Source of the DNA: Oribacterium sp. UBA5894
GTDB lineage: Bacteria > Bacillota > Clostridia > Lachnospirales > Lachnospiraceae
Assembly (NCBI GenBank): GCA_002431355.1
Contig: DJEQ01000038.1
Coordinates: forward strand, 4,946 to 19,813
Length of the DNA stretch: 14,868 bases
Direction: 5' to 3'
Below the pieces are notes generated by a model. It was not told the DNA's origin and ran no database searches. It worked only from the letters and a program-made list of their open reading frames with translations. The translations under genes were made by a program, and so were the position numbers. Shown one piece after another: positions 1-7,515 of the stretch (positions within the stretch are counted from its first letter, which is position 1; each line of letters begins with the position of its first letter).

Positions 1-148
1 GGATTTCGTTTGAAATAAGCCATGAACATATATACGATTTCTGAAATCGGCCTTGCGTATATACTTTTCTAGGAAAAAGGAGATTAGAAGGCCAAAATAC
101 ATATATACGATTTTCCCAAAAGAAGGTTTGCATATATTTGCGCAATTT
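1..148. repeat. Degenerate AT-rich repeat array upstream of sbcD
   Basis: Four imperfect units of about 29-44 bp can be lined up on the motif CATATATA (27-34, 100-107) and its variants CGTATATA (56-63) and CATATATT (131-138). A 15-nt stretch, ACATATATACGATTT, occurs exactly at 26-40 and 99-113. Between the CATATATA motifs lie short inverted repeats of differing sequence: ATTTC/GAAAT (3-16), GATTTC/GAAATC around one base (36-48), CTTTT/AAAAG (64-79) and TTTT/AAAA (111-121), and most units then have GGCC or a close variant. No convincing gene covers this stretch. The array may continue to the left of the window. Its function is unknown; it could be regulatory or a small dispersed repeat. Confidence 0.6.
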
Positions 149-251
149 CAATGCAGAAGGCCCCAAAGGCCGCGCGCAGATCCGTGGAACTTCGCGGATT
201 CTTCATCTGAGTTTACAGTATTGGTGCCGTGTACTGCGTAGATCATGCAGA

Positions 252-262
252 TGGGGTATAAT
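252..262 (+). promoter_or_regulatory. Possible -10 element for sbcDC
   Basis: A perfect TATAAT lies at 257-262, 38 bp before the sbcD start. The sequence 17-18 bp upstream (around 233-239) does not resemble TTGACA, so this is only a tentative promoter. Confidence 0.35.
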
Positions 263-299
263 AAAAGCAATGCATACCATAATGCGAAAGGACGGGCGT

Positions 300-1721
300 A
301 TGAAATTCATCCATCTCGCCGATCTTCACATCGGAAAGCGTGTCAATGCCTTCTCAATGCTTGAGGACCAGCGCTACATATTAAAACAAATATTATCGAT
401 TCTTCGAGAGGAGCAGCCAGATGGCGGCGTGATCCTTGCCGGGGATATCTACGATAAAGCGATTCCGAGCGCCGAGGCGGTGGAGCTTTTTGACGAGTTT
501 CTCTACCAGCTTTCTGTACTGAAGCTTCGGGTCTTTGTGATCGCGGGCAATCATGACTCACCGGAGCGCATTGCCTTCGGAAATCGTCTCATGGATCACG
601 AGGGCATTTACCTTTCGCCGGTGTATGACGGCAGCGTGAAGCGCATTTCCTGCGTGGAAGGGGCGGACACGGACAATGCCTCGGTCCGCACAGCCGATGC
701 CGATGCGTCTGTTTCTTATGCAGCCGACGTCCATGATCCTGCGCCTGATGCGCCCACGGATGCCTTCCCGCCGGTCGACGTCTACCTTCTCCCCTTCCTG
801 AAGCCCGCGAATGTGCGGCGCTTCTATCCGGAGGAGCAGATCGTAAGCTACACCGATGCGCTGCGCGTCGCCATCTCGCACATGGACATTGACCCGACGC
901 ACCGAAACGTTCTGGTGACGCATCAGTTTGTCACCGGCGCGAGCCGCTCCGATTCCGAGGATCTTTCGGTCGGTGGAACGGACAATGTCGACGCTTCGGT
1001 GTTCGCGCCGTTTGATTATGTCGCGCTCGGCCATCTGCATGGACCGCAGCAGATACACAGTCCATCGGATCGAGACCACCCGGCAGCGGAAGAGGACAAC
1101 ATATTCCATCGAGACTGCCCGGCATCGGAAAAGCGTACATCCGTAGAGGACCGTTCAGTCCTTGAGGAGAGTACGGAACCATCAGCAGAAGAGACGACAT
1201 CCACGGAGGAAAGCACCCGAGGACCGATCCTCCGCTATGCGGGTACGCCACTCAAGTACAGCTTCTCGGAGGCCCATCACCATAAATCGGTAACGATTGT
1301 CGCGCTCGGTGCGAAGAAAGCCGATGGCACAACGGACATCGACATTCGCACACGAGAGCTTACGCCGCTTCGTGACATGCGGGAGCTTCGTGGAAGCTAT
1401 GAGGAACTCACCCTGCGCTCAAACTATGAGGGCACGGCGACCGACGACTATCTTCATGTGACACTGACAGACGAGATCGAGGTGCCGGATGCGGCGCGCC
1501 GCCTGCAGGTGATCTATCCGAATCTTATGAAGCTTGACTATGACAATGCACGGACACGTGGGCAGCGGAGCGAAAGCTGGGAGCTCGAGGACCTGGAAAA
1601 GAAGTCACCGCTCGATCTTTTTTCGGAGCTTTTTGACAAGCAGAATCATAAGGACATGACTGCTGAGCAGGCGCACTACATGGCCGCTCAGATCGAGAAA
1701 ATCTGGGAGAATCAGGAATGA
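300..1721 (+). CDS. sbcD: SbcD, nuclease subunit of the SbcCD DNA repair complex
   Basis: This is the Mre11-like metallophosphoesterase that, with SbcC, cuts DNA hairpins and protein-blocked ends in the cytoplasm. The metal-binding and catalytic residues are visible: D8 and H10 in LADLHIG, D49 in AGDIYD, N84-H85 in GNHD, H208 in VTHQF, and H245/H247 in GHLHG. The ATG at 300 is chosen because MKFIHLADLHIG is the family N-terminus and AAAGGAC lies 6 nt upstream; the open frame extends back to 138 without any family sequence. At 473 residues it is clearly longer than usual SbcD proteins (about 380-410). The excess is mostly two low-complexity stretches, about residues 118-156 (Asp/Ala-rich) and 253-308 (Glu/Ser/Thr-rich), both between conserved blocks. 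sbcC follows after 73 bp, so the pair is probably cotranscribed. Confidence 0.95.
   Translation: MKFIHLADLHIGKRVNAFSMLEDQRYILKQILSILREEQPDGGVILAGDIYDKAIPSAEAVELFDEFLYQLSVLKLRVFVIAGNHDSPERIAFGNRLMDHEGIYLSPVYDGSVKRISCVEGADTDNASVRTADADASVSYAADVHDPAPDAPTDAFPPVDVYLLPFLKPANVRRFYPEEQIVSYTDALRVAISHMDIDPTHRNVLVTHQFVTGASRSDSEDLSVGGTDNVDASVFAPFDYVALGHLHGPQQIHSPSDRDHPAAEEDNIFHRDCPASEKRTSVEDRSVLEESTEPSAEETTSTEESTRGPILRYAGTPLKYSFSEAHHHKSVTIVALGAKKADGTTDIDIRTRELTPLRDMRELRGSYEELTLRSNYEGTATDDYLHVTLTDEIEVPDAARRLQVIYPNLMKLDYDNARTRGQRSESWELEDLEKKSPLDLFSELFDKQNHKDMTAEQAHYMAAQIEKIWENQE
1069..1146 (+). repeat. 39-bp degenerate tandem duplication inside sbcD
   Basis: Two copies start with ATCGAGAC at 1069 and 1108, 39 bp apart. 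The first 26 positions match at about 22. In the protein this appears as a 13-residue period (RDHPAAEED followed by RDCPASEKR) within the second low-complexity insertion. It keeps the reading frame, which suggests that the insertion grew by slippage or local duplication. Confidence 0.6.
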
Positions 1722-1794
1722 GTGTTTGGAACCATTCAGTCACAGGAAGCGATGCAGTGAAGAACGGTCCTGTGAAAAGAACAGGGAGGAAGAC

Positions 1795-4689
1795 ATGCGA
1801 CCACTAAAACTTAGGATGTCCGCCTTTGGACCGTATAAGGGTGTGACGGAAATCGATATGGAGCAGCTCGGTGAGAGTGGGCTCTACCTCATTACCGGTG
1901 ACACCGGAGCTGGGAAGACGACGATCTTTGATGCCATCACCTTCGCACTCTTCGGCGAAGCGTCCGGAGAAAATCGAAGTGCAGGGATGCTCCGCTCGAA
2001 ATATGCGGAACCCGATACGCCGACCGAGGTGGAGCTCTGCTTCCGCTATCGTGGACAGGACTATACCGTGAAGCGAAATCCAGAGTATCTGCGTCCAGCG
2101 AAGCGCGGTGGCGGCATGACGCTCCAGAAGGCGGATGCAGAGCTTCTGCTTCCAGACGGATCGGTGCTCACGAAGCCACGGGAGGTGGACCGGAAGCTTC
2201 TTGAAATTCTCGGTGTGAATCATGCGCAGTTCGCACAGATTGCCATGATCGCGCAGGGTGATTTCCTGAAGCTCCTCCTTGCCGACACCAAAGAACGACA
2301 GGAAATCTTCCGGAAGCTGTTTGACACCGAGCACTATAAGGCACTGCAGCAGCAGCTCCAGAATGACGCGAAGCGACTGTATGGGGAAAAGGAGGATGCG
2401 CGGAAGGCCATTGAGCATTACGTGCAGTCCACGACGGCGGATCCGCTGAGTCCGCTGTCACTGGAACTTGAGAAGGCGCACCAGGGGGCTCTGCCGACGG
2501 CCGAGGTGGTTTCGCTTCTCGAACGCATCATCGCAGGGGATCAGGAGCGAAAGGAAGCGCTGGATGCAGCGCTCGAGGAAACGACGAAGACACTGGAGAC
2601 CATCAGTGGTCACCTCACGGCCATCCGTGCCTTCCAACAGCTGGTGGTGGAGCACCAGAAGGTGAAGAACGCGTTGACAAGCGAAGAACCGAAGCTTGCC
2701 ACGCTTCAGCAGGCCTTTGAGGCGGCGAAGGCGAAGGAACCGGAGGTGAAGGAATGGGAGTGCCAACGTGCGCTTCTTGCAGAGAAGCTCCCACAGTATA
2801 CGGAGCTCCGTACGCTGGAAACGAAACAGTCGGAACGTGAAAAAAGCATGGCGCAGCAGGAGGAGACGCAGGCGGAATGGAAAAAGACGCAGCAGGACTG
2901 GATGCGTCAGCTGGAGAACGCGAAGCAGGAGCTGAAAACGCTTGGCAGCGTTGAAGCGGAGCTCGCAGAAAAGAAGGCTGCGCAGGCGGAGAATGCAAAA
3001 CGCTGCACGGAACTTCAGACCCTGAAGCAGAGTCTCGAGACGCTTCAGGGTCTAGGACAGAAGCAGGCGAGTGCACAGCAGGCGTTTCAGCAGGCCTACC
3101 ATCGATATGAAGCAGCGGATGCTTCCTATAAGGAAATGAACCATGCATTTTTGTGTGAGCAGGCAGGGATACTCGCACGCGATCTGAAGCCGGGCGATGC
3201 CTGTCCGGTATGTGGTCATGCGATTACAGAGGAAAGTCATCTCGCACGCCTGTCCGCACAGGCGCCAACGGAGGCCGAGGTGCAGAAGGCAGAGAAGCAG
3301 GCGGAGCAGCGCCGGCGGGAGATGGAGGAAGAGAGCGGTCGTGCGCGGAGCCTTCATGGCGAATATGAAGCGTCGAAGGGACATGTGCTGCAGCAGTGCA
3401 CAGAGCTCCTGGGAACAGTGTGGACGTTGGAGACGACTTGCCACTGTACGGAGAACGCGAAGCAGACCGCAGATGCACTGGAATCGGATGTACGATCACA
3501 GAATCTTCAGGATGGAAAGGAAGTGGGCGCGCAGTGGAGTCCAGAAGACGCCCGTCCACGCGTAGAGGCTGCACTTCGTACAGCCCAGAAAGCCGCCACA
3601 CTTCTCACAGAAGAGCTGCGCACGCTCACACGGAAGATGAAAAGAAAAGAAGCCTTCGAGCAGCAGATTCCGGAGGCCGAGCGGAAGCTGGAGCATTTAA
3701 ATGAAGAAATTCAACGGGCGAGCGCCACGGAAATCTCCATGAAGACCGAATACCAGGCCGCCAGAGAACAGCTTGAAAGGCTGCGGGCCATGTTGCCATT
3801 TCCATCGGAGGCTGCAGCCCGTTCGGAGATGGAGCGCCTGCAGCAGCTTGTGCAGGAGACCATGAAGGCACGCACGAAGGCGGAAAACGCGCTCCATGCC
3901 GTAGAACAGCAGATCGCGACCCTCCAGGGCTCCGTGCAGAAGCTCGAAGAGCAGCGGAAAACGGCGGAGGGCGCACAATATGACGAAGCGGCAGAGCGGG
4001 AGGCACAGACACGCCGAAGCGCTGAACGACAGCAGCTCAGGGCGGAGGCTGATGGCGTCATTGCCCGCCTCCAGAATAATCGAGCCCAGCTCCAGCGGAT
4101 CCGTGCCGGTGCAGCGGAGCTCAGCGAAAAGGAGCAGCACTACGCCTGGGTCAATGAGCTCTCGAACACCGCGAATGGCACAGTGAGCGGCGCGGAGAAG
4201 CTGACGCTGGAAACCTATATCCAGACAACCTACTTCGACCGCATCCTGCGACGGGCCAACACACGTCTCATGATCATGAGCGATGCGCAGTATGAGCTCG
4301 TCCGTCGGAAGAATGCAGACAACATGAAGTCCCAGTCGGGACTCGAGCTCGATGTGCTGGATCATTACAACGGCACACTTCGCTCGGTAAAGACCCTGTC
4401 GGGCGGGGAATCCTTTAAGGCGTCGCTCAGCCTTGCACTCGGTCTCAGCGATGAGATCAGCTCGAGTGTCGGTGGCATCCGCCTCGATACGATGTTTGTC
4501 GATGAGGGCTTCGGCTCACTGGATGAGGATTCGCTGCATACAGCGATTCAGGCACTTGCGGAGCTCACGGAGGGGCATCGCCTCGTCGGGATCATCTCAC
4601 ATGTAGGGGAACTCAAGCAGCAGATCGATCGACAGCTCATCGTGACGAAGGATCGAGCGGATGGAAGCCGGGTTGAGCTCGTGATGTAA
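1795..4689 (+). CDS. sbcC: SbcC, ATPase subunit of the SbcCD nuclease
   Basis: This is the Rad50-like SMC-type ATPase that forms the head and zinc-hook arms of SbcCD. The N-terminal Walker A is GDTGAGKT (residues 35-42). Long Glu/Gln/Ala-rich coiled coils flank a zinc hook C470-P-V-C473. The C-terminal half carries the ABC signature beginning at S869 (SGGESFKASL), Walker B ending in D903-E904, and a D-loop at about 908-912 (SLDED). Translation most likely starts at 1795, with AGGGAGGA ending 4 nt upstream and MRPLKLRMSAFGPY matching the family start; the frame is also open from 1726, but that segment resembles spacer. The 964 residues are close to, or slightly below, the usual 1000-1050. It acts with the product of the preceding sbcD. 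Confidence 0.95.
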   Translation: MRPLKLRMSAFGPYKGVTEIDMEQLGESGLYLITGDTGAGKTTIFDAITFALFGEASGENRSAGMLRSKYAEPDTPTEVELCFRYRGQDYTVKRNPEYLRPAKRGGGMTLQKADAELLLPDGSVLTKPREVDRKLLEILGVNHAQFAQIAMIAQGDFLKLLLADTKERQEIFRKLFDTEHYKALQQQLQNDAKRLYGEKEDARKAIEHYVQSTTADPLSPLSLELEKAHQGALPTAEVVSLLERIIAGDQERKEALDAALEETTKTLETISGHLTAIRAFQQLVVEHQKVKNALTSEEPKLATLQQAFEAAKAKEPEVKEWECQRALLAEKLPQYTELRTLETKQSEREKSMAQQEETQAEWKKTQQDWMRQLENAKQELKTLGSVEAELAEKKAAQAENAKRCTELQTLKQSLETLQGLGQKQASAQQAFQQAYHRYEAADASYKEMNHAFLCEQAGILARDLKPGDACPVCGHAITEESHLARLSAQAPTEAEVQKAEKQAEQRRREMEEESGRARSLHGEYEASKGHVLQQCTELLGTVWTLETTCHCTENAKQTADALESDVRSQNLQDGKEVGAQWSPEDARPRVEAALRTAQKAATLLTEELRTLTRKMKRKEAFEQQIPEAERKLEHLNEEIQRASATEISMKTEYQAAREQLERLRAMLPFPSEAAARSEMERLQQLVQETMKARTKAENALHAVEQQIATLQGSVQKLEEQRKTAEGAQYDEAAEREAQTRRSAERQQLRAEADGVIARLQNNRAQLQRIRAGAAELSEKEQHYAWVNELSNTANGTVSGAEKLTLETYIQTTYFDRILRRANTRLMIMSDAQYELVRRKNADNMKSQSGLELDVLDHYNGTLRSVKTLSGGESFKASLSLALGLSDEISSSVGGIRLDTMFVDEGFGSLDEDSLHTAIQALAELTEGHRLVGIISHVGELKQQIDRQLIVTKDRADGSRVELVM

Positions 4690-4694
4690 GTGGT

Positions 4695-4711
4695 CACAGA
4701 GGTGTTCTGTG
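4695..4711 (+). other. Short hairpin just after sbcC
   Basis: CACAGA (4695-4700) and TCTGTG (4706-4711) can pair around a 5-nt loop, 6 bp after the sbcC stop codon. No T tract follows, so it is not a classical terminator; it could protect the 3' end of the message. Confidence 0.3.
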
Positions 4712-4813
4712 TGCGGAGAGTGGAATCAGGAACTACATACAGGTAAGCTAAGCCATGAGTGCAAATAATATTCGTTAATGAACACAAATAAAAATATGCG
4801 TTGATTTACTATT

Positions 4814-4843
4814 TAAAAAATTTTATATAACTAAAAAATTTTA
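4814..4843. repeat. Direct repeat of TAAAAAATTTTA
   Basis: The 12-mer TAAAAAATTTTA occurs exactly at 4814-4825 and 4832-4843, with an 18-bp period. The sequence is AT-rich with A and T tracts, so it may be curved DNA, a binding site, or low-complexity chance. Confidence 0.5.
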
Positions 4844-4846
4844 AAG

Positions 4847-4900
4847 AACGGAGAGGGTGAAAAGGACGGAAAAGCGTCTTTTCCATTTATCTCCGTTTTT
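4847..4900 (+). terminator. Terminator-like nested hairpin after sbcC
   Basis: The outer arms AACGGAGA (4847-4854) and TCTCCGTT (4890-4897) enclose a perfect inner stem GGAAAAG (4868-4874) / CTTTTCC (4878-4884) with loop CGT. The outer stem runs into TTTTT (4896-4900), as in a rho-independent terminator. A second small hairpin, TAGTTT/AAACTA (4903-4917), with a short T run after it, follows directly. This probably separates sbcDC transcription from the fatty-acid operon. Confidence 0.55.
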
Positions 4901-4940
4901 CGTAGTTTTCGAAACTATTTTCACTTCGGAATTTCTTTCG

Positions 4941-4969
4941 TTGACTTCCCTCTGCATTTCACGTATTCT
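4941..4969 (+). promoter_or_regulatory. Sigma-A-type promoter of the fatty-acid operon
   Basis: TTGACT (4941-4946), a 17-bp spacer and TATTCT (4964-4969) fit the housekeeping promoter consensus well. Transcription would start near 4976, giving a leader of about 135 nt before acpP. It is the best promoter seen upstream of the operon, and a palindrome lies just downstream. Confidence 0.65.
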
Positions 4970-4988
4970 AGGCAGCATCGCGGCAATA

Positions 4989-5004
4989 GTTAAAATATTT
5001 TAAC
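4989..5004. promoter_or_regulatory. Perfect 16-bp palindrome, candidate operator of the fab operon
   Basis: GTTAAAATATTTTAAC is a perfect palindrome with no spacer. It lies about 13-28 bp downstream of the predicted transcription start, where a bound repressor would block transcription. In Firmicutes, fatty-acid operons are controlled by FapR or by the MarR-type FabT, which bind AT-rich dyads near the promoter. This site does not clearly match the published FabT or FapR motif as I recall them. The MarR-family gene at 14441 is a natural candidate partner, but this is inference. Confidence 0.5.
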
Positions 5005-5110
5005 GAAAAGTTTTTAACAAAAAGCCTTGAACAGAAGGATTTGAAGAAGCAAAGGCCGCTATCGAAGAACACAGAAATGATGGGCCGCAGGACGGTCAGA
5101 AGGAGAAAAA

Positions 5111-5332
5111 ATGGATTTCGAGCAGGTTAAGGAACTTATCGTGGATACACTCGCATGTGATGAGGAGAAGGTGACCCCAGAGGCACGCTTCCAGGAGGAC
5201 CTCGAGGTGGATTCTCTTTCCCTTGTAGAGCTTCACATGGCACTCGAGGATGCACTTGGAAAGACCATCCCGGATGGAGAGATCGGCAAGATGGTAACGG
5301 TACAGGATCTCGTGGATTACTGCAAGAACTAA
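5111..5332 (+). CDS. acpP: Acyl carrier protein
   Basis: This 73-residue acidic protein carries the growing acyl chain on a phosphopantetheine arm during fatty-acid synthesis. The attachment serine is S35 in the motif VDSLSLVEL. The length and the pattern of acidic helices are typical. AGAAGGAG ends 5 nt before the ATG. It is the first gene of the operon and lies 231 bp from accD, with a hairpin between them, which could allow more ACP to be made than the enzymes that use it. The phosphopantetheinyl transferase (AcpS) that would modify S35 is not in the window. Confidence 0.96.
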   Translation: MDFEQVKELIVDTLACDEEKVTPEARFQEDLEVDSLSLVELHMALEDALGKTIPDGEIGKMVTVQDLVDYCKN

Positions 5333-5372
5333 GTAGATCAGGAAGGGCAGAAGAAGACTTCCCCCGAAAGGC

Positions 5373-5400
5373 AGCTCGGTTTTCATACGAAAATCGGGCT
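5373..5400 (+). other. 12-bp intercistronic hairpin between acpP and accD
   Basis: AGCTCGGTTTTC (5373-5384) pairs with GAAAATCGGGCT (5389-5400) around the loop ATAC, with two G-U pairs. The following bases are CTTCTAAAC, so the U tract is poor and full termination is unlikely. The remaining spacer to 5563 holds no gene; it has small inverted repeats (GGATA/TATCC at 5451-5466; GAAGAC/GTCTTC at 5471-5502). The likely role is partial attenuation, RNA processing, or stabilising the acpP message. Confidence 0.55.
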
Positions 5401-5563
5401 CTTCTAAACTGAAGACGCAGGGCGGGACCGATTCCGCTGTACCTGCATCTGGATAACTGCATATCCAACGGAAGACGTGGGAAGGATTCTTTTACGGTCT
5501 TCAACATGGTCTTTGGCTTCAGAATGAAAGACAGGGGACGGAAGCTTTAAAAGGAGGTTTGCC

Positions 5564-6577
5564 ATGAAGTCGCCGATTAAGCAGATTTATGAGCTTTATA
5601 AGAACCGCGCGCTCGAGAAAAAAGCGCGGGAGGATATGATCGGACATACGGGTGTCCACTTTACCTGGCCGCTTTCCGGAAGGAATGAGAGCGGAGAAAA
5701 GGCAGAGGCGAAGAAGGATGGAGAAAAGAGCACGGGGCGTGGGCTTCCGGCCGTCATGATTCCATCGAGCTTCATCACCTGCCGGAGCTGTGGGCGCCGC
5801 GCACTTCGCCGCAAATGGGAGGAGAACTACTTCATCTGCCCGACCTGTGGAAAGTATGCGCCACTCGGTGGCTACTATCGTCTGAAGCTGATCCTCGACC
5901 AGGGCAGCTTCGAGGAGCTGGACCGCGACATTACAGCGGAGGATCCGCTCGGCTTTCCGGGCTATAAGGAAAAGATCGAGAAGCAGGAGGAGAAAACCGG
6001 CCTTTCGGAGTCCGTTATTTCAGCCGTGGGTACGATTGAGGGCATCCGCCTTGTGACCGTCGTCCTCGACAGCCGCTTCTTTATGGGCTCCATGTCCCGC
6101 GCTGTGGGCGAAAAGGTCACCCGTGCCGTCGAGTATGCGGACGAGCATCATCTGCCGCTTCTCATCTTCAGTGCGAGCGGTGGTGCACGTATGCAGGAGG
6201 GGATTTACAGTCTCATGCAGATGGCGAAGACCAGTGCGGCGATTGAGAGCTTCAGTGAGCATGGCGGTCTCTACATCAGCTTCCTGACGCACCCGACAAC
6301 GGGCGGCGTGACGGCGAGCTTTGCGACCCTTGGGGACATTACCCTGGCAGAGCCGGGGGCCCTTATCGGCTTCGCCGGTCCGCGTGTCATCGAACAGACC
6401 ATCAACCGGAAGCTTCCGAAGGGCTTCCAGCGCGCGGAGTACCTCGAAAACCATGGCTTCGTGGATCGTATCGTCCAGCGGAGCGAAATGCGCGATGTGC
6501 TCGCCGACATTCTGAAGCTGCATGTCGATTCCGGCATCCAGCGCACGACGAGCATCGTAGGGGAGGAGAGAGCATGA
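5564..6577 (+). CDS. accD: Acetyl-CoA carboxylase carboxyltransferase, beta subunit
   Basis: Together with AccA this subunit transfers the carboxyl group from biotin to acetyl-CoA, giving malonyl-CoA. A four-cysteine zinc ribbon is seen at C73, C76, C92 and C95 (CRSC and CPTC). Crotonase-type carboxyltransferase motifs follow: SASGGARMQEG (203-213), PTTGGVTASF (244-253) and FAGPRVIEQT (270-279). At 337 residues it is longer than usual (about 285-300). The extra length is an N-terminal region with a Lys/Glu/Gly-rich stretch at about 40-60. The start is supported by AAGGAGGT 5 nt upstream. The stop overlaps the accA start (ATGA), which implies translational coupling and equal amounts of both subunits. 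Confidence 0.95.
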   Translation: MKSPIKQIYELYKNRALEKKAREDMIGHTGVHFTWPLSGRNESGEKAEAKKDGEKSTGRGLPAVMIPSSFITCRSCGRRALRRKWEENYFICPTCGKYAPLGGYYRLKLILDQGSFEELDRDITAEDPLGFPGYKEKIEKQEEKTGLSESVISAVGTIEGIRLVTVVLDSRFFMGSMSRAVGEKVTRAVEYADEHHLPLLIFSASGGARMQEGIYSLMQMAKTSAAIESFSEHGGLYISFLTHPTTGGVTASFATLGDITLAEPGALIGFAGPRVIEQTINRKLPKGFQRAEYLENHGFVDRIVQRSEMRDVLADILKLHVDSGIQRTTSIVGEERA

Positions 6578-7500
6578 TCAAGGACATCATTGAAGAGGCA
6601 GAGAAGCTCGAGGATCAGATCCAGAAGCTGTCGACGACGGAAGCGGAGCTCGAGGCCAATGCAGACGAGATCCGGGGACTGGACCAGGAGCGCACCCAGC
6701 TGCTTTCCCAGTGTACGAATCTCTCCGCAGCCGACCGTGTCTATCTCGCACGGCATCCGAAGCGCCCGCATATTACGGATTTCATTGACCACCTTTTTAC
6801 AGACTTTTTCGAGCAGAAGGGCGACCATCTTTATGATGAGGATGCCTCCATCTATGGAGGCATTGCCCGCTACAAGGGCATGCCGGTGACGGTGCTGGGA
6901 CACCGCAAGGGCCGGACAATGGAAGAAAACATGAAGTGCAATTTCGGTATGCCACGGCCGGAGGGCTATCGGAAGGCCCTTCGCCTGATGGAGCAGGCCG
7001 AGAAGTTCGGCCGTCCGATCATCACCTTCATCGATACGCCGGGTGCGTACCCGGGCATGGAGGCTGAGGAGCATGGACAGGGCGAGGCGATCGCCCGGAA
7101 TCTTGCAGCGATGAGCAGCCTGCATGTGCCAGTCATCGCCATCGTGACGGGGGAAGGAAACTCCGGTGGTGCACTCGCGATTTCGGTGGCAAACCAGATT
7201 CTGATGCTCGAAAATGCTGTGTACTCGGTACTGAGCCCGGAGGGCTTCGCGTCAATCCTCTGGAAGGATGCGAGCCGTCATGAGGAGGCCTGCGAGGTGA
7301 TGAAGCTGACGGCGCAGGATCTTCGGGAGGCCGGGGTCGCGGATCATCTGATTCCAGAGCCGCTGGGCGGGGCACAGGCGGATCCGGAGCGCCTCTATGC
7401 AAGTCTCGACATTGTCCTGGAGAAGAGCCTCAATGATCTTCTGCGCCTGAGTCCGGAGGAGCTTCGGAGGCAGCGCCAGGAAAAGTACAGAAACATTTAA
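6574..7500 (+). CDS. accA: Acetyl-CoA carboxylase carboxyltransferase, alpha subunit
   Basis: This is the partner of AccD in the cytoplasmic carboxyltransferase. Family sequences include the block from DRVYLARHPKRP (54-65), GDHLYDEDASIYGGIA (83-98), GHRKGR (109-114), DTPGAYPGMEAE (154-165) and the oxyanion-type loop GEGNSGGALA (193-202). The length of 308 residues is normal. The start overlaps accD by 4 bp, and GGAGG lies 7 nt upstream inside accD. fabH follows after 15 bp. The N-terminal 50 residues are helical and Glu-rich, as usual for the family. The biotin carrier (AccB) and biotin carboxylase (AccC) needed for the whole reaction are not encoded nearby. Confidence 0.95.
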   Translation: MIKDIIEEAEKLEDQIQKLSTTEAELEANADEIRGLDQERTQLLSQCTNLSAADRVYLARHPKRPHITDFIDHLFTDFFEQKGDHLYDEDASIYGGIARYKGMPVTVLGHRKGRTMEENMKCNFGMPRPEGYRKALRLMEQAEKFGRPIITFIDTPGAYPGMEAEEHGQGEAIARNLAAMSSLHVPVIAIVTGEGNSGGALAISVANQILMLENAVYSVLSPEGFASILWKDASRHEEACEVMKLTAQDLREAGVADHLIPEPLGGAQADPERLYASLDIVLEKSLNDLLRLSPEELRRQRQEKYRNI

Positions 7501-7515
7501 TCGTAAGGAGAGAGC

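Noticed and set aside
138..299. N-terminal extension of SbcD from the upstream ATG
   Set aside because: The residues show no family similarity, and the ATG at 300 has a ribosome site and the canonical MKFIHLADLHIG start.
1726..1794. Upstream start of SbcC
   Set aside because: The 23 extra residues do not resemble SbcC, and AGGGAGGA directly before 1795 marks the real start.
5027..5060. Second promoter with TTGAAC at 5027 before acpP
   Set aside because: No -10-like hexamer lies at a suitable distance; the sequence there is GC-rich.
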